Shown: piece after piece, positions 13,101 to 23,287 of the stretch
Numbering within the stretch: the first letter of the stretch is position 1
Layout of the letters: every line of letters starts with the position of its first letter
From: Trametes villosa
Lineage: Eukaryota > Basidiomycota > Agaricomycetes > Polyporales > Polyporaceae
Direction of reading: 5' to 3'
Length of the DNA: 64,000 nucleotides
Assembly: GCA_002964805.2 (NCBI GenBank)
Contig: PUDQ02000032.1
Location: 1-64,000 of the forward strand
Translations under genes and position numbers: made by a program
The notes under the pieces: generated by a model
Seen by the model: the letters and a program-made list of their open reading frames with translations, nothing else
The model's database searches: none
What the model was told of the DNA's origin: nothing

Positions 13101-14810
13101 ACCTATTGTAGGCCCCGGCCACACCCACACCCCCTACTGGTGGCGAGTGGCACGCCACTGCCAGCCGCACGGCGAGTGGCGCGCCACCGCCACACCCATT
13201 GTGGGCCCCCGCCCACCCACACCCTCTACTGGTGCCGAGTGGCCCGCCACCACCTCACGCTGGGTACAGGTGGAGAAACCAGGAGGATCCAGCACCTCGA
13301 GCTCATCCAGAGACTGCGGTCTCAGAGACTGCGGCTGAAGATCACAGTAGAAGTGATCATCCAGCTTGACGAAGGCCTCTGCCCCCCATGCCGAGGCAAG
13401 GCAGACAAACCCACACCCTTCACCAATGGCGCGTGGCGCACCACCGCCACACCCATTGTGGGCCTCCGCCCACCCACACCCTTCACCAGTGGCGCGTGGC
13501 GCGCCACCGCCACACCTATTGTAGGCCCCCGCCCATCCACACCCCCTACTGGTGGCGAGTGGCACGCCACTGCCAGCCGCACGGCGAGTGGCGCGCCACC
13601 GCCACACCCATTGTGGGCCTCCGCCCACCCACACTCTACTGGTGGCGAGTGGCACGCCACCGCCAGCCGCACGGCGAGTGGCGCGCCACCACCACACCCA
13701 TTGTGGGCCTCCGCCCACCCACACCCTTCACCAGTGGCGCGTGGCGCGCCACCGCCACACCTATTGTAGGCCCCCGCCCATCCACACCCCCTACTGGTGG
13801 CGAGTGGCACGCCACTGCCAGCCGCACGGCGAGTGGCGCGCCACCGCCACACCCATTGTGGGCCCCCGCCCACCCACACCCTCTACTGGTGCCGAGTGGC
13901 CCGCCACCACCTCACGCTGGGTACAGGTGGAGAAACCAGGAGGATCCAGCACCTCGAGCTCATCCAGAGACTGCGGTCTCAGAGACTGCGGCTGAAGATC
14001 ACAGTAGAAGTGATCATCCAGCTTGACGAAGGCCTCTGCCCCCCATGCCGAGGCAAGGCAGACAAACCCACACCCTTCACCAGTGGCGCGTGGCGCACCA
14101 CCGCCACACCCAGTGTGGGCCTCCGCCCACCCACACCCTTCACCAGTGGCGCGTGGCGCGCCACCGCCACACCTATTGTAGGCCCCGGCCACACCCACAC
14201 CCCCTACTGGTGGCGCGTCGTGCGCCACTGCCACACGCACGGCGACGTGCGCGCCACCGCCACACCCACTGTGGGCCCCGGCCACACCCACACCCTCTAC
14301 TGGTGGCGTGTGGCGGGCCACTGCCAGCCGCACGGCGAGTGGCGCGCCACCGCCACACCCATTGTGGGCCCCCGCCCACCCACACCCCCTACTGGTGGCG
14401 AGTGGCGCGCCACCACCTCACGCTGGGTACAGGTGGAGAAACCTGGAGGATCCAGCACCTCGAGCTCATCCAGAGACTGCGGTCTCAGAGACTGAGGCTG
14501 AAGATCACAGTAGAAGTGATCATCCAGCTTGACGAAGGCCTCTGCCTCCCATGCCGAGGCAAGGCAGACAAACCCACACCCTTCACCAGTGGCGCGTGGC
14601 GCACCACCGCCACACCCATTGTGGGCCTCCGCCCACCCACACCCATTGTTGGCCCCCGCTGCACCCACACCCCACACCAGTGGCGCGTGCCGTGCCACTC
14701 CCGCACGCGGCGTGGCGAGCAGGATGCCGCAATGCCCATTGCGGGTCCCTGCCACACCCACACCTGACAGCAGTGGCGCGAGCCACACGACCCCCATGCG
14801 CACGGCGATG
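10111..14810. repeat. Higher-order GC-rich tandem repeat, about 4.7 kb
   Basis: Two elements alternate. The first is a short, near-palindromic monomer of about 60-90 bases built on GTGGCGCGCCACCGCCACA, CCCATTGTGGGCC and CTACTGGTGGCGAGTGGC. The second is a distinct block of about 150 bases containing CACCTCGAGCTCATCCAGAG and AAGATCACAGTAGAAGTG. The second block occurs eight times, near 10510, 11118, 11808, 12220, 12880, 13292, 13950 and 14450. Spacings repeat (about 412, 660, 412, 658), and the segment starting near 12316 recurs almost identically at 13388, a 1072-base higher-order period. Reading frames of 100-430 codons exist on both strands, but all are by-products of a stop-poor repeat and none looks like a gene. 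The last copies (14640-14810) are more degenerate. Confidence 0.92.
12228..14370. repeat. Recent 1072-base tandem duplication inside the repeat block
   Basis: The stretch from about 12228 to 13299 is followed by a near-identical copy from about 13300 to 14370 (for example 12316 matches 13388, and the Tyr-Cys-Arg frame marker recurs at the same offset). Differences are mostly short deletions near 13040-13080 and exchanges of monomers after 14170. The high identity suggests recent unequal crossing-over. Confidence 0.8.
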
Positions 14811-16150
14811 GGCACACCAAAGGATATTTCTGGCAAGGCTTACTTTTTGACCGTGATCCCTGCAGCTGTCGCTGCCGATCCTGTTGACCCTGCTGTGTCC
14901 ATCATTTAGCGCTTCATTGACTGTGAATCCCTGCTATTTTCTAGTAACCTCCCTCTTGTCCGGCTCCACATATTTTTCAAGCTTGTGTTCTGCTTCCAGG
15001 AACTGTGACATACCGTTGCAGCAAGCAGATGCAAATTGTCAGACATGGAGGTGTTTTGGCGCAATAGAGAGTCTGCGACACAGAGGCACGGTGCGCTTGC
15101 TGCACGGGCCTGCATATTGTATTCAAAGTTCAAATCCAGAGGCCCACACAATACCTGTGCAGTGTGTGCGCCGGCCTGAACCTCACCTGTTCTGCCTCAA
15201 TATATGACACATATCTCTTGCTGACGACCGAGACAAGGATGACGAGAATGGGGAGGTTTATAGACCTGTTGTGACACCCCAGTAAAAAAAGGCTTGTATC
15301 GTCTTGTAGGTGTGTTAAGAGGGTCACCATGACTATATGGAGTCTCTGCCACTAGTTGTCGTAGTGTGCTCATGGAATCAGGGTACGTTGAGCAAGTGGT
15401 ATAGCTGCAAAGATTTTACACATAATATATATATACTCAATTACTATTATCCTTTCTGATCGTCAAGAAAGCTTTGAGCTACACTGCCCCTGGGGGGCAT
15501 ACTGTTCTATACATCTGCTTTCAGCCATATTCACATTCTGATTTTTTGAGCAGACACACTCCAACACATGCTGTACATAATGTATATACTCGATTTTACA
15601 CAGCGCTTCTGGGTAGGGCTCTGCTCAAGGGGAGTCCACATTGTTTGCCCCATACCTCATGCTATGGTTGCTCCCGCTGCACCATATTTTATATCCATGT
15701 ACCCAGTACCATGCTCAATGAATTGTATATACTCAACTTGCACAAATATCCACCCAAAAAAAATCAGGAGACATGCTCCTCCTCACTTGCGCACATTTCC
15801 CCCCCTCAAGCGCCCAATTGTGATCGTGGTGGTTTGAAACTTCCAGTGTACCTCCCTATGGTATATATTTACCCTCTCCCAGCTTTGTGGGATTCAGTGG
15901 CCAACCAGTGTGTAGGAACACATCATTTTATGCGTGGTTGCTGCCCAGGACCATAGCTCCAAAACTGGTCCGCCGATTTTGCTCATTTTCTGCACAGGGC
16001 CTCCTTTATATACTATATACATGCTCCCAAAATTTCAGAGCCAAATTCCAACCCTGCCCTGTAAGACCTCTTACAAAAATGAGTCTAGATCGGCATAAAC
16101 GGGCGTCGAGACATTGTATATTCCACAAAACCGAAGCAATATGATCATTA
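14811..16150. other. AT-richer non-coding stretch with recurring TATATACTC motif
   Basis: No open frame with exon-like features was found. The motif TATATACTC plus a few variable bases recurs at about 15429, 15582 and 15723, with a weaker form near 16010. That suggests an old, degenerate tandem repeat with a unit of about 140-160 bases. Homopolymer and TATATA runs are common. It may be eroded transposon or satellite DNA. Confidence 0.4.
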
Positions 16151-16345
16151 CATGGCTTCTTACAGCCCCTCGAGCGACGTGTACACCTATTTACATTGAT
16201 CCTAGTACAATACAGTCCTGAGGGACCCGAAACGGAGGTGACAGCGAAGCCAAGTGCCCTACCACAAGCTTGAATCGACTAGCTGAGTCCGAGACTGCCC
16301 TGTCAGTCCCTGAAGCTCTCAAAACACGGCTAGAAAGATTACCAG

Positions 16346-16910
16346 TCAGCGCGGGGCAGCAGGAGATAGAGGTGATAGAGTACTCACTGTTAGGACGCGG
16401 CAGCACCGTGAATGCAACAGGCTATACTCACCATGTACACACAAAGCAAACAATACGGCGGACAGAGTGGGCGAACCGGAGCACCCGTGGAGCTGTAAAT
16501 GAACCACTAAAAGGTGCTCAACGCGGTCGTGAAAGGAGACACGCGCGAGAGCGCGAACATCGGTCTGCATGCTGGAGAACGAAGCAAGGAGGATGTTCGT
16601 TGCCAAACCCTTGCCATTCTTTGTAGTCGACGGCGACGAGGGGCAATGGTCTTTCGGGAGGCGATATAACGAGAGGAGGATGGGGTCGGTCTGCAGGGGT
16701 AGGAGTGACTGAAGGGGGAGAGCTTGTTAGCCACGAGGACGCATGAGGAGGACGTACCCCATCAGGGTAGGGGAGCACCTGCATCCGAAACAACACCCGT
16801 AGCTCCACGGCGTGTGGAATAGACTTCTCAGTCGACGCACAATGCCCACCCGCTACTGAGATAGCCGCCTGCACAAGCGCAGACGCAGCAGGCAGTGAGA
16901 AGAGCTCACC
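16346..16910 (-). pseudogene. Exon-like chain, possible degenerate gene
   Basis: On the minus strand the segments 16758-16868, 16432-16708 and 16346-16386 are separated by intron-like gaps (49 and 45 bases with GT..AG) and stay in one frame to a TGA. A further upstream segment ending at 16910 is also in phase. The reading contains LLPLQTDPILLSLYRLPKDH, ALARVSFHDRVEHLLVVH and SGSPTLSAVLFALCV. The first in-frame ATG lies inside the second segment (MQVLPYPDG). The upstream segment has no ATG, although a TATATA box lies near 17004-17010 on this strand. I recognise no family. It is either a small gene with a missed first exon or a decaying one. Confidence 0.35.
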
Positions 16911-18719
16911 TTATGAGGAAAATTTTCAGCCACGGAGCCAGCTCGTTGGATAGGTAGAATATCAAGATCGGGGGTCCCGGCCAAGTTCTTTGCTCTGATA
17001 GGAAATATATAAGTGTTGCCAGCATGGTGTGGAGGCTCCGAGCAAGACCGATGAAGAGAGCAGGCCAGAAAAGACGACGTGGCAAGAGGGAAGCAGTTAG
17101 GCGCCAAGCAGAGACGATTTCGCGCGAGAACCCAAGTACGAAGCGCCCGGACTGTCAGTCAAGCGCCCATTCCCGCCGCAACCCAACCGGTCATACAGCG
17201 TTAAGAAACCGAATATCGACCGTCTCCGACTAGACAGCGTAGCGCATAGTAGGCTGCTATTGCCATTCTATCGACCTCATCTCGAATTTGTGACATATGT
17301 TTTTCCGGAAGTGTTTGGTACATCTGACGCGTCTGAATGTCTGACCGTTTCGGACTCAGAGGCGCCAGACCGTCAGACTTATGCAAAAGTACTGATGCTC
17401 CTCGCCTCCGTCGCCCGCAACCCGTCCGCGCGGAAGCTCGACTCCCCGACCCGCTTGACGAACTTTCCGCGCCCCCTGCCGTACTGTATCACGACGCTTG
17501 ATGAGACGCCGGGGGTGCTGAACGAGCGTCCGCCGCGGTCGCGGCTCGAGCGACTGGACGAAGCCTTCGGCATACTATCACACGACACCTAATGCAACTG
17601 TCGCCAAGCAATGCAAATCGTCGGTTGTAGCTCTCTCGCCCATCCGTTTAATGACAAACTTGCAGGTGTTGATGATGGCAGTATTCATAGACCCCTTGCG
17701 AAATATGAAGGGGATCGGGAGGGAATTGAGCGAGACAGTTGAGTAACAGAGGTTTTGAGTGGGGTATGTATGCACTTTCCGGGCACCTGATGGTCAGATC
17801 TGTGCGCGACTCCTCCACCGATAGATACCAAACTTGACATGTCGCATCCAAGGCCTGGATACTACCTCCTCTACGGGCCCGATACATGCTCTGGGCGTTG
17901 GTAAGTCGTCCCGGGGAGTGGTCCTCTTCGAAGGGGTCTTTGGGAGTGACACATTCGCACTCCGACGCGTCAAGCGACGCGAGCCCGCTGATGCAAATGC
18001 GGCGATGCAGCGACTTGCAGCCAGAGCGATCACTTGCAACTCTACGCGCCCAGCTGCCGAGTCGGAGCTTGATTCTCCCCTGTGACCGCGGGTCACTCTC
18101 GTTTGCATTACATGGCGAAAACGAGGTCCCCTCACCGGAAGTGCTCCGATGCTCACTCCAGGAGGCGCACGCTAAAACTATCTAGATGGAAATGTGTGCA
18201 AGACATATTTGGACTAACCCCTCCAATCTGAGAGGCATTGTGCGCGAGGGGACCGTATAACAGCTCGAACAGTGCGAACAGTTGCATTAGGCGTCGTGTG
18301 ATAGTAGTTCAAGTGGCTAGCGGAAGATCGAGAGCGTCCGAGGAGAGAGACGGGGGACGCGAAGCTGCGCCCCGCCCTCCTCCCGACCAACTTACGGCAC
18401 AGCAGTGCCCGGGTACCACCCAAATCGCGATCCCTTCCTCCCCGTCTCACTCGCACTCACACTCACCCGCCGCGGAGGTACAACACATCCATTATAACAG
18501 TGCGGGTGATTATACACATATACAACACTATACAGCGACAACACGGGCGCCGCGGGCCCGGGCCCAGACAGAGGCTATGTACTACGGCGGGCTAAACTAG
18601 GACTACTACAACTACTACTGTACCGTATGGTGCGCCGAGTCGGCGAATAACGAATAATACACGCGTCCCCCATCCCCTCCCCCTCCGACCCAATCCAGCG
18701 CGTGTGCCGGCGGTCGCGC
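16911..18719. other. Long intergenic stretch with one possible coding fragment
   Basis: The only coding-like piece is a plus-strand frame at 17260-17592 (110 codons) with blocks such as VLMLLASVARNPSARKLD and RLERLDEAFGILS. It has no clear splice partners and could be a remnant exon. The rest (17600-18719) shows no consistent splice pattern. The segment 18380-18600 is GC-rich and may be the 3' flank of the minus-strand gene at 18720. Confidence 0.3.
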
Positions 18720-20414
18720 TCAGCACGACACCGGGCGCACGCTCGTGCTCACCACCGCGTCCATCCCGCACAGCGCAGGGCCAAACGCGGAAACCGACGC
18801 GGACGCGGCGCGCACGCCCAGATCTCCGTCCCCGTCGTCCGCGCACTCCCAGTCCTCGTCCTCGATCTCGTGGAAGAAGAAGCGCGGGGCGGGCGACGAC
18901 GGGCGGGGCGGTAGCTCCCCCTCGTCGTCTCCATCTTCGTCGGCCTCGCCAGCGACGATGCGCGCGAGCTCGTCCGCGAGCGACCGTGCCGCAGACGGGG
19001 CCGGTGTGTAAGACGCGTTTCCGGGGAGCCTGACCACCGGCGCGGGGACGTCCTCGCGCTCGTCTGCCCGCCACCCTTGCACGGCTCCCGCATAAGCGTC
19101 CTGGGTACACGCGTCCTCGCCCTCGCCCGCGCTCGCGGGCTGCCACACGAACGGCCCGCCCTCGTCGTCCTCCTCGGGGTACTGCAGCTCCTGCAACACC
19201 GCGCTGGGGTCGCTGACGTACGGCGCAGACCAGCCGTGGACGGGGGTGGTGATATCGCCGCCCTGCTGCTCCTGCTCCTGGTCTTGGAGTGGGACCGGGT
19301 ACGGCTGGGGCGGGTACGGCTGCTGGTCGATCATGACCTGCCAGCGCGCACGCCAATCGGTCTCCCAAATCGGCGCGCCCCGGTCGACGACGGTGTCATC
19401 GACAGCGGCCTCGCAATACGCCAACGCGGGCGAGTCGGTGCACATGGACTCAGCCGAGTCGAGCGCATACAGTGATCCCCGCCTCGCCCGCTCGAGCATA
19501 TCATGCACATACAACGTCTTCGCGATCGAATACGTCGGATGATACAAAAACGCGCGGTCCGGCCAGTCGCAGAACGGCTCCCTGAGCGCCCTCAAGTCGC
19601 CCATCCTTGGGAAGACGGGCGCATACGGGCTGGCGGGGTTCACGCGCGCCCGTGTCTCGCGCACCGGCCCTCCCTGCGCTTGCTGGGCGCGGGAGCGAGA
19701 AGACGGGAGGGAGGGCGGGGCGGGGTAGGCGGGGGCGCACTCGGCCTGGAGGGCGTCGAGGTGCTCCATCTCGGCGAGCCAGGCCTGCCAGAGGTGGTAC
19801 CTGTGGTTCCAGAAGTCGCGCACGGTCGCGAGGGCGCTGCGCGAGAGGCCGTGGTGGATGAGCGGCGGGCGGCCCGCGTCGTCCTCGCGTACAGGGATAG
19901 GAGCAGCGACCGCTGGCGGGGCTGGGGCCGGGGTAGGTGGGGCGTAGGCTGGCTGTATGCGCGGTGGGGGGAGGGGAAAGTCTTCGATGGCGGGCGAGTC
20001 GGGGTACGCGAGGAGGTCTTCCTCGGAAGACGACGGGGACGCGGAGTCGGGCAGGTCGCTATCGGACCCAGATGAGATAGAGGAGGTGGGGGAGATGGGC
20101 GAGGGCGGGCAGAGCGGGGGGAGGGCGACGGCGAGCGGCTTGAACTCGTCTTCGTCCTCATCATCGTCGTCCGAGTCGCTGTCGCTCGAACTGGAGCGCA
20201 CGTACGGAGGTCTGATCGTTAGCTTGAGATCGGATGCGGGGGAATGGGAGGGGGGTATCTCTTGGAGGAGGTCGCGGGAGCTGATAGAGCGGACGAGGGG
20301 CGGTCTGCGGCAGCCAGCGCGACTGGGGGCGCGGGAGGGGATGTGGGCGTTGGCGTCATAAGCGGGGACAGGGGCAGGGGCGGGGGAGTCGTGTGCGAGT
20401 TCGTTCATGTTCAT
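18720..20414 (-). CDS. Single-exon disordered acidic protein, unknown function
   Basis: One uninterrupted frame of 564 residues starts MNMNELAHDSPAPAPVPAYD. The first 190 residues are Pro/Ser-rich with an Asp/Glu run (SDSDSDDDDEDEDEF). A short ordered core follows at about 195-330, with TVRDFWNHRYHLWQAWLAEM, FPRMGDLRALREPFCDWPDR and FLYHPTYSIAKTLYVHDML. The C-terminal third is again acidic and Pro-rich. No catalytic motif, signal peptide or membrane segment is seen. The aromatic-rich core suggests a conserved agaricomycete protein. The codon bias is strongly GC3, like the conserved genes on the right and unlike the orphan genes that follow, which supports it being an expressed gene. The start is the first ATG; a second in-frame ATG follows two codons later. 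Confidence 0.7.
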   Translation of the reverse strand: MNMNELAHDSPAPAPVPAYDANAHIPSRAPSRAGCRRPPLVRSISSRDLLQEIPPSHSPASDLKLTIRPPYVRSSSSDSDSDDDDEDEDEFKPLAVALPPLCPPSPISPTSSISSGSDSDLPDSASPSSSEEDLLAYPDSPAIEDFPLPPPRIQPAYAPPTPAPAPPAVAAPIPVREDDAGRPPLIHHGLSRSALATVRDFWNHRYHLWQAWLAEMEHLDALQAECAPAYPAPPSLPSSRSRAQQAQGGPVRETRARVNPASPYAPVFPRMGDLRALREPFCDWPDRAFLYHPTYSIAKTLYVHDMLERARRGSLYALDSAESMCTDSPALAYCEAAVDDTVVDRGAPIWETDWRARWQVMIDQQPYPPQPYPVPLQDQEQEQQGGDITTPVHGWSAPYVSDPSAVLQELQYPEEDDEGGPFVWQPASAGEGEDACTQDAYAGAVQGWRADEREDVPAPVVRLPGNASYTPAPSAARSLADELARIVAGEADEDGDDEGELPPRPSSPAPRFFFHEIEDEDWECADDGDGDLGVRAASASVSAFGPALCGMDAVVSTSVRPVSC

Positions 20415-21550
20415 GGCTTGTCGTTAGAAGTGGCGCGGCTGTGGGCGTACAAGAGTGAGTACGGGCGCAGGACGAGGAAACGGATAGACGGACGGTGTGG
20501 CTAGTGCGGGTATCGCGCTCGCCGTCCGAGAATGGCTGCTCGGGACACGGCACGGATAGGCAGAGAGAGGAGAGGTGTGGTGTATGGGTTGGGTGGTCGA
20601 GAAGGTGGCCTGGTGGGAGAGCGACAGGCCGGGACGGAGGATGTGGCGGAGAGAGAGAGAAGGGCAAGTGGCCATGTTCCGATTCATTCATTCAATTGGC
20701 GCCCGCCTCTACGCGTCTGTCACGTGCGTCGCGTCCCCCCGCTTCTCCTCTCGCGCGACGATTGGACTCGGACAGAACAGCGTAGACAGTGCGCGAGCAT
20801 CGAATATAGTGTATTAGCACGAGTATACGAGCTGCAATCTAAGCGCGAATGCACGCGCGACATTGTGCAACCTCATGCGCGCGTCTCAAGCAAAGTCGGG
20901 TACGCGTGGCACCGCGCAGGGCAGCTGCGGCCCACGGTCCTCAGGCGTGCCAACCACGAGCGCGGTGCCGCGATGGATGCGCGCACAAGAAGCGAAGCAT
21001 AGCAGCGCGCGGAAAACCGCAGAGCCGCGGCACGAATCCCTCCCACCCGCATCGAAGGCGCGTCAGCTGAGCTCCCCGAGCGAAATGAACAGCGCGCGAC
21101 GGCCATGCCGAGAGCACGCACGCGGACCCGGGGCGAGAAGGCGCGAAGAAACGCCAGCTAATCTGAGGAGATCTGCCCGACAAGAATAGCGGGCGGGTTG
21201 AGCATGGGCGTGCTAGGCACCGAGTGCAGAAATCTATTGGTCGCGCAAAGGCAAACGCGGGGAGAGACAGCTGAGCGCGAGCGCGCCGGAGATAGAGCCC
21301 TCGCAGTGACCCGCGCAGATGAAGGCAGGGCAGAGAGCGCATGGGCCGAAGGGAGGACGTCTTCCTGAGCATGTGGAGGACGAGCAGCTGCACTGCTGCA
21401 GCGGCCACACCCAACTCGCGTGCCGGCGTCTCTTCCTCTTTCCTCAAAACCACATCCACCCCGCGTAAGTCCCCACCTCGTCCTCCTCCCGCCACTCCCT
21501 CTCCTCGCCCTCCTCACCCACACACATCCTCACCCGCCCCCGCACCCAGC
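20415..21550. other. Intergenic, shared promoter region
   Basis: Region between the divergently transcribed disordered-protein gene and the LC8 gene. From 21420 to 21550 it is pyrimidine-rich and contains CCGCGTAAGTCCCC followed by a C/T-rich stretch up to CCCAGC just before the LC8 ATG, which could be a 5' UTR intron. No coding exon is supported. Confidence 0.45.
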
Positions 21551-21968
21551 ATGTCCGACAAAGTCGACGCGCCGACCTCGTCCGACGCCGCCCTCGCCAA
21601 GGGCGGCGACCCCGCCGCCGGCCCCAAGGCGATCATCAAGAACGTCGACATGTCCGAGGACATGCAGCAGGAGGCCGTCGACGTCGCCCACGCCGCCCTC
21701 GAAAAGTACAACATCGAGAAGGACATCGCAGCGCAGATCAAGAAGGAGTTCGACAAGCGCCACGGCCCCACCTGGCACGTCGTCGTCGGCAAGAACTTTG
21801 GCTCCTACGTCACGCACGGTGAGTGCGGCGGCGAGGGCGTCGACGAGCGGGCCAGGATGCGCTCGACGCGCTCTGTCTTCATCTGCGTGCTGACCCCGCC
21901 CGCCAGAAACGAAGCACTTCATCTACTTCTACATCGGCACCCTCGCCATCCTCATCTGGAAGTCATAG
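21551..21968 (+). CDS. DYN2: Dynein light chain LC8
   Basis: Two exons (21551-21818 and 21907-21968) join in phase (G|AA) to give 109 residues. The LC8 signature is plain: [20 protein letters not shown], then [19 protein letters not shown] in exon 1, and [20 protein letters not shown] formed across the junction. LC8 is a homodimeric hub that binds dynein intermediate chain and many other linear motifs; in fungi it supports nuclear migration and nuclear-pore assembly. The usual length is about 89 residues. Here a 20-residue Ala/Asp-rich N-terminal extension precedes the conserved start. An intron splitting the conserved TH/ETKHF sequence fits a fungal LC8 gene. This is one of the most secure calls in the window. 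Confidence 0.97.
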
Positions 21969-22612
21969 GCCCCACCCGCTCTCCAGGAGGCGCAGAAGTT
22001 GTACTAGGGTTAGCAGACCAGGGACGCACGCGTACGCCGATACCACATCCACACCCCCACCCGACCCTCCGTCCGTGTCGTATATCTCCCGTCGTCGTGC
22101 GTTGTATACATCTTGTTTCTTTGCTCTCTCGCTCTCTCTATGCCCGTGCGTGTGTCCGCCGCCATCGCTCTGTCGTGTAATACAGGTGTGTGCTCTATTA
22201 CGTGTCGGATGCTCATTTTCTATCTGTAGGCGCCGGTGTACGCGGCGTACTAGGACGCGTGCCACGCCATATATCTGAAGGAAGCGCGTTCGGGGCGAGG
22301 GAGGAGATGTGTATATGCGTAGGAGGTGGTGAGTGTTCAACGCGCCCCGTCCATTCGAATTACCCAAATGTGTTGTGGTGTCCAAGGCAGAGGCGTGTGT
22401 CAGTTTCGACATCCGGGGGTCACAATACGAGACGCGCCTCAGTAGAGAGCGAATGTCGTGCACTATTGTGCCCACTATCGCTTCTCCCAGCTCTCGGCGA
22501 CCGGGCTTCTCCAATAGCTCTGCCAAATCTGCGCTCTTCAAGTAACTCGACGCGATTCGCCATACCTGCACGGTGACGCAGAACGGCGTGAACGCCCGTC
22601 TGCTACGCCGCC
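21969..22612. other. LC8 3' flank and orphan-gene promoter region
   Basis: The first part is probably the LC8 3' UTR. The remainder has no coding exon and leads to the TATA box of the first orphan gene. Confidence 0.45.
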
Positions 22613-22618
22613 ATATAA
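22613..22618 (+). promoter_or_regulatory. TATA box of orphan gene 1
   Basis: ATATAA in CCGCCATATAACCCTCTC, 96 bases before the ATG at 22709, with a C/T-rich leader between them. Confidence 0.6.
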
Positions 22619-22708
22619 CCCTCTCACTCCGAGGCTCCCTTCCGTACACGCACATTTCAACTCTACGCTCAGTACCCCCCCACCCAACCTCTCTCGAACC
22701 GGACCGAC

Positions 22709-23287
22709 ATGACTCAGCCTCGTGGAGACGAACCCGCAAAGAACCCCGCCCAGACCACGTCGGACGCGCATCCCTCAAACACCGAATCGCCGGCGACTGC
22801 CGCTCCTGCGCGGGTGGGATTTGGGTAAGTCTCGTGCATGCATTCAGCGTCCGTTCATCTAACGCTTGGCTGCAGGATCCTACTCGACGATGAAGACGGA
22901 CGCGAATCCTCGGGCGTGGCGAGAATACGTCCAGGAATTAGCGCAGCACTGCCGTATGCTGATGCTGAACTACTTGCTACCTAGTCAACCTCGTGGGTAG
23001 TCGCTTTGGACACCCTCAGCGATGAGAACGGTACGAATACTGTGGGCACAGTACCTCGGGCCCGTACGTGTATCCTCGCCTTATTGCACCCTTCGCCTGA
23101 AAGCCTCCCATCAGACGTCATTCGGCGAATGCCTGCAAGCCCCTGCTTGCGCACTATATATGACGAGCCTGGCCTAAGTTCCGCAACCATAGACCCGGGC
23201 AAAGAAGGCGTCGACAACGACAGTGCTGCCTCCAGCGAGGGGCGCGACCACCCGATCCAGGAGGGCGACGAGTTCTCTGCGCAGTAG
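22709..23287 (+). CDS. Orphan array gene 1, small disordered protein
   Basis: Four exons (22709-22824, 22876-22953, 23020-23063, 23115-23287) join in phase into 136 residues. Introns are 51, 66 and 51 bases with GTAAGT, GTATGC and GTACGT donors and CAG acceptors. The protein starts MTQPRGDEPAKNPAQTT, has an acidic patch (ILLDDEDGRESSG) encoded at the start of exon 2, and ends in an acidic tail (EGRDHPIQEGDEFSAQ). It is predicted disordered, with no signal peptide or membrane segment, and I recognise no family. It is the first of a same-strand series with the same architecture: TATA box, short leader, several tiny exons, acidic C-terminus. Confidence 0.6.

Noticed and set aside
10350..14530. 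Long reading frames of 100-430 codons on both strands in the satellite
   Set aside because: They are open in several frames at once, their sequences follow the DNA repeat, and none has introns, a defined start or conserved domain.
1..14810. CRISPR-like arrays
   Set aside because: Repeats are contiguous tandem units without unique spacers, and the organism is a eukaryote.
19503..20361. Plus-strand frames over the disordered-protein gene
   Set aside because: Antisense shadows of a GC-rich single-exon gene.
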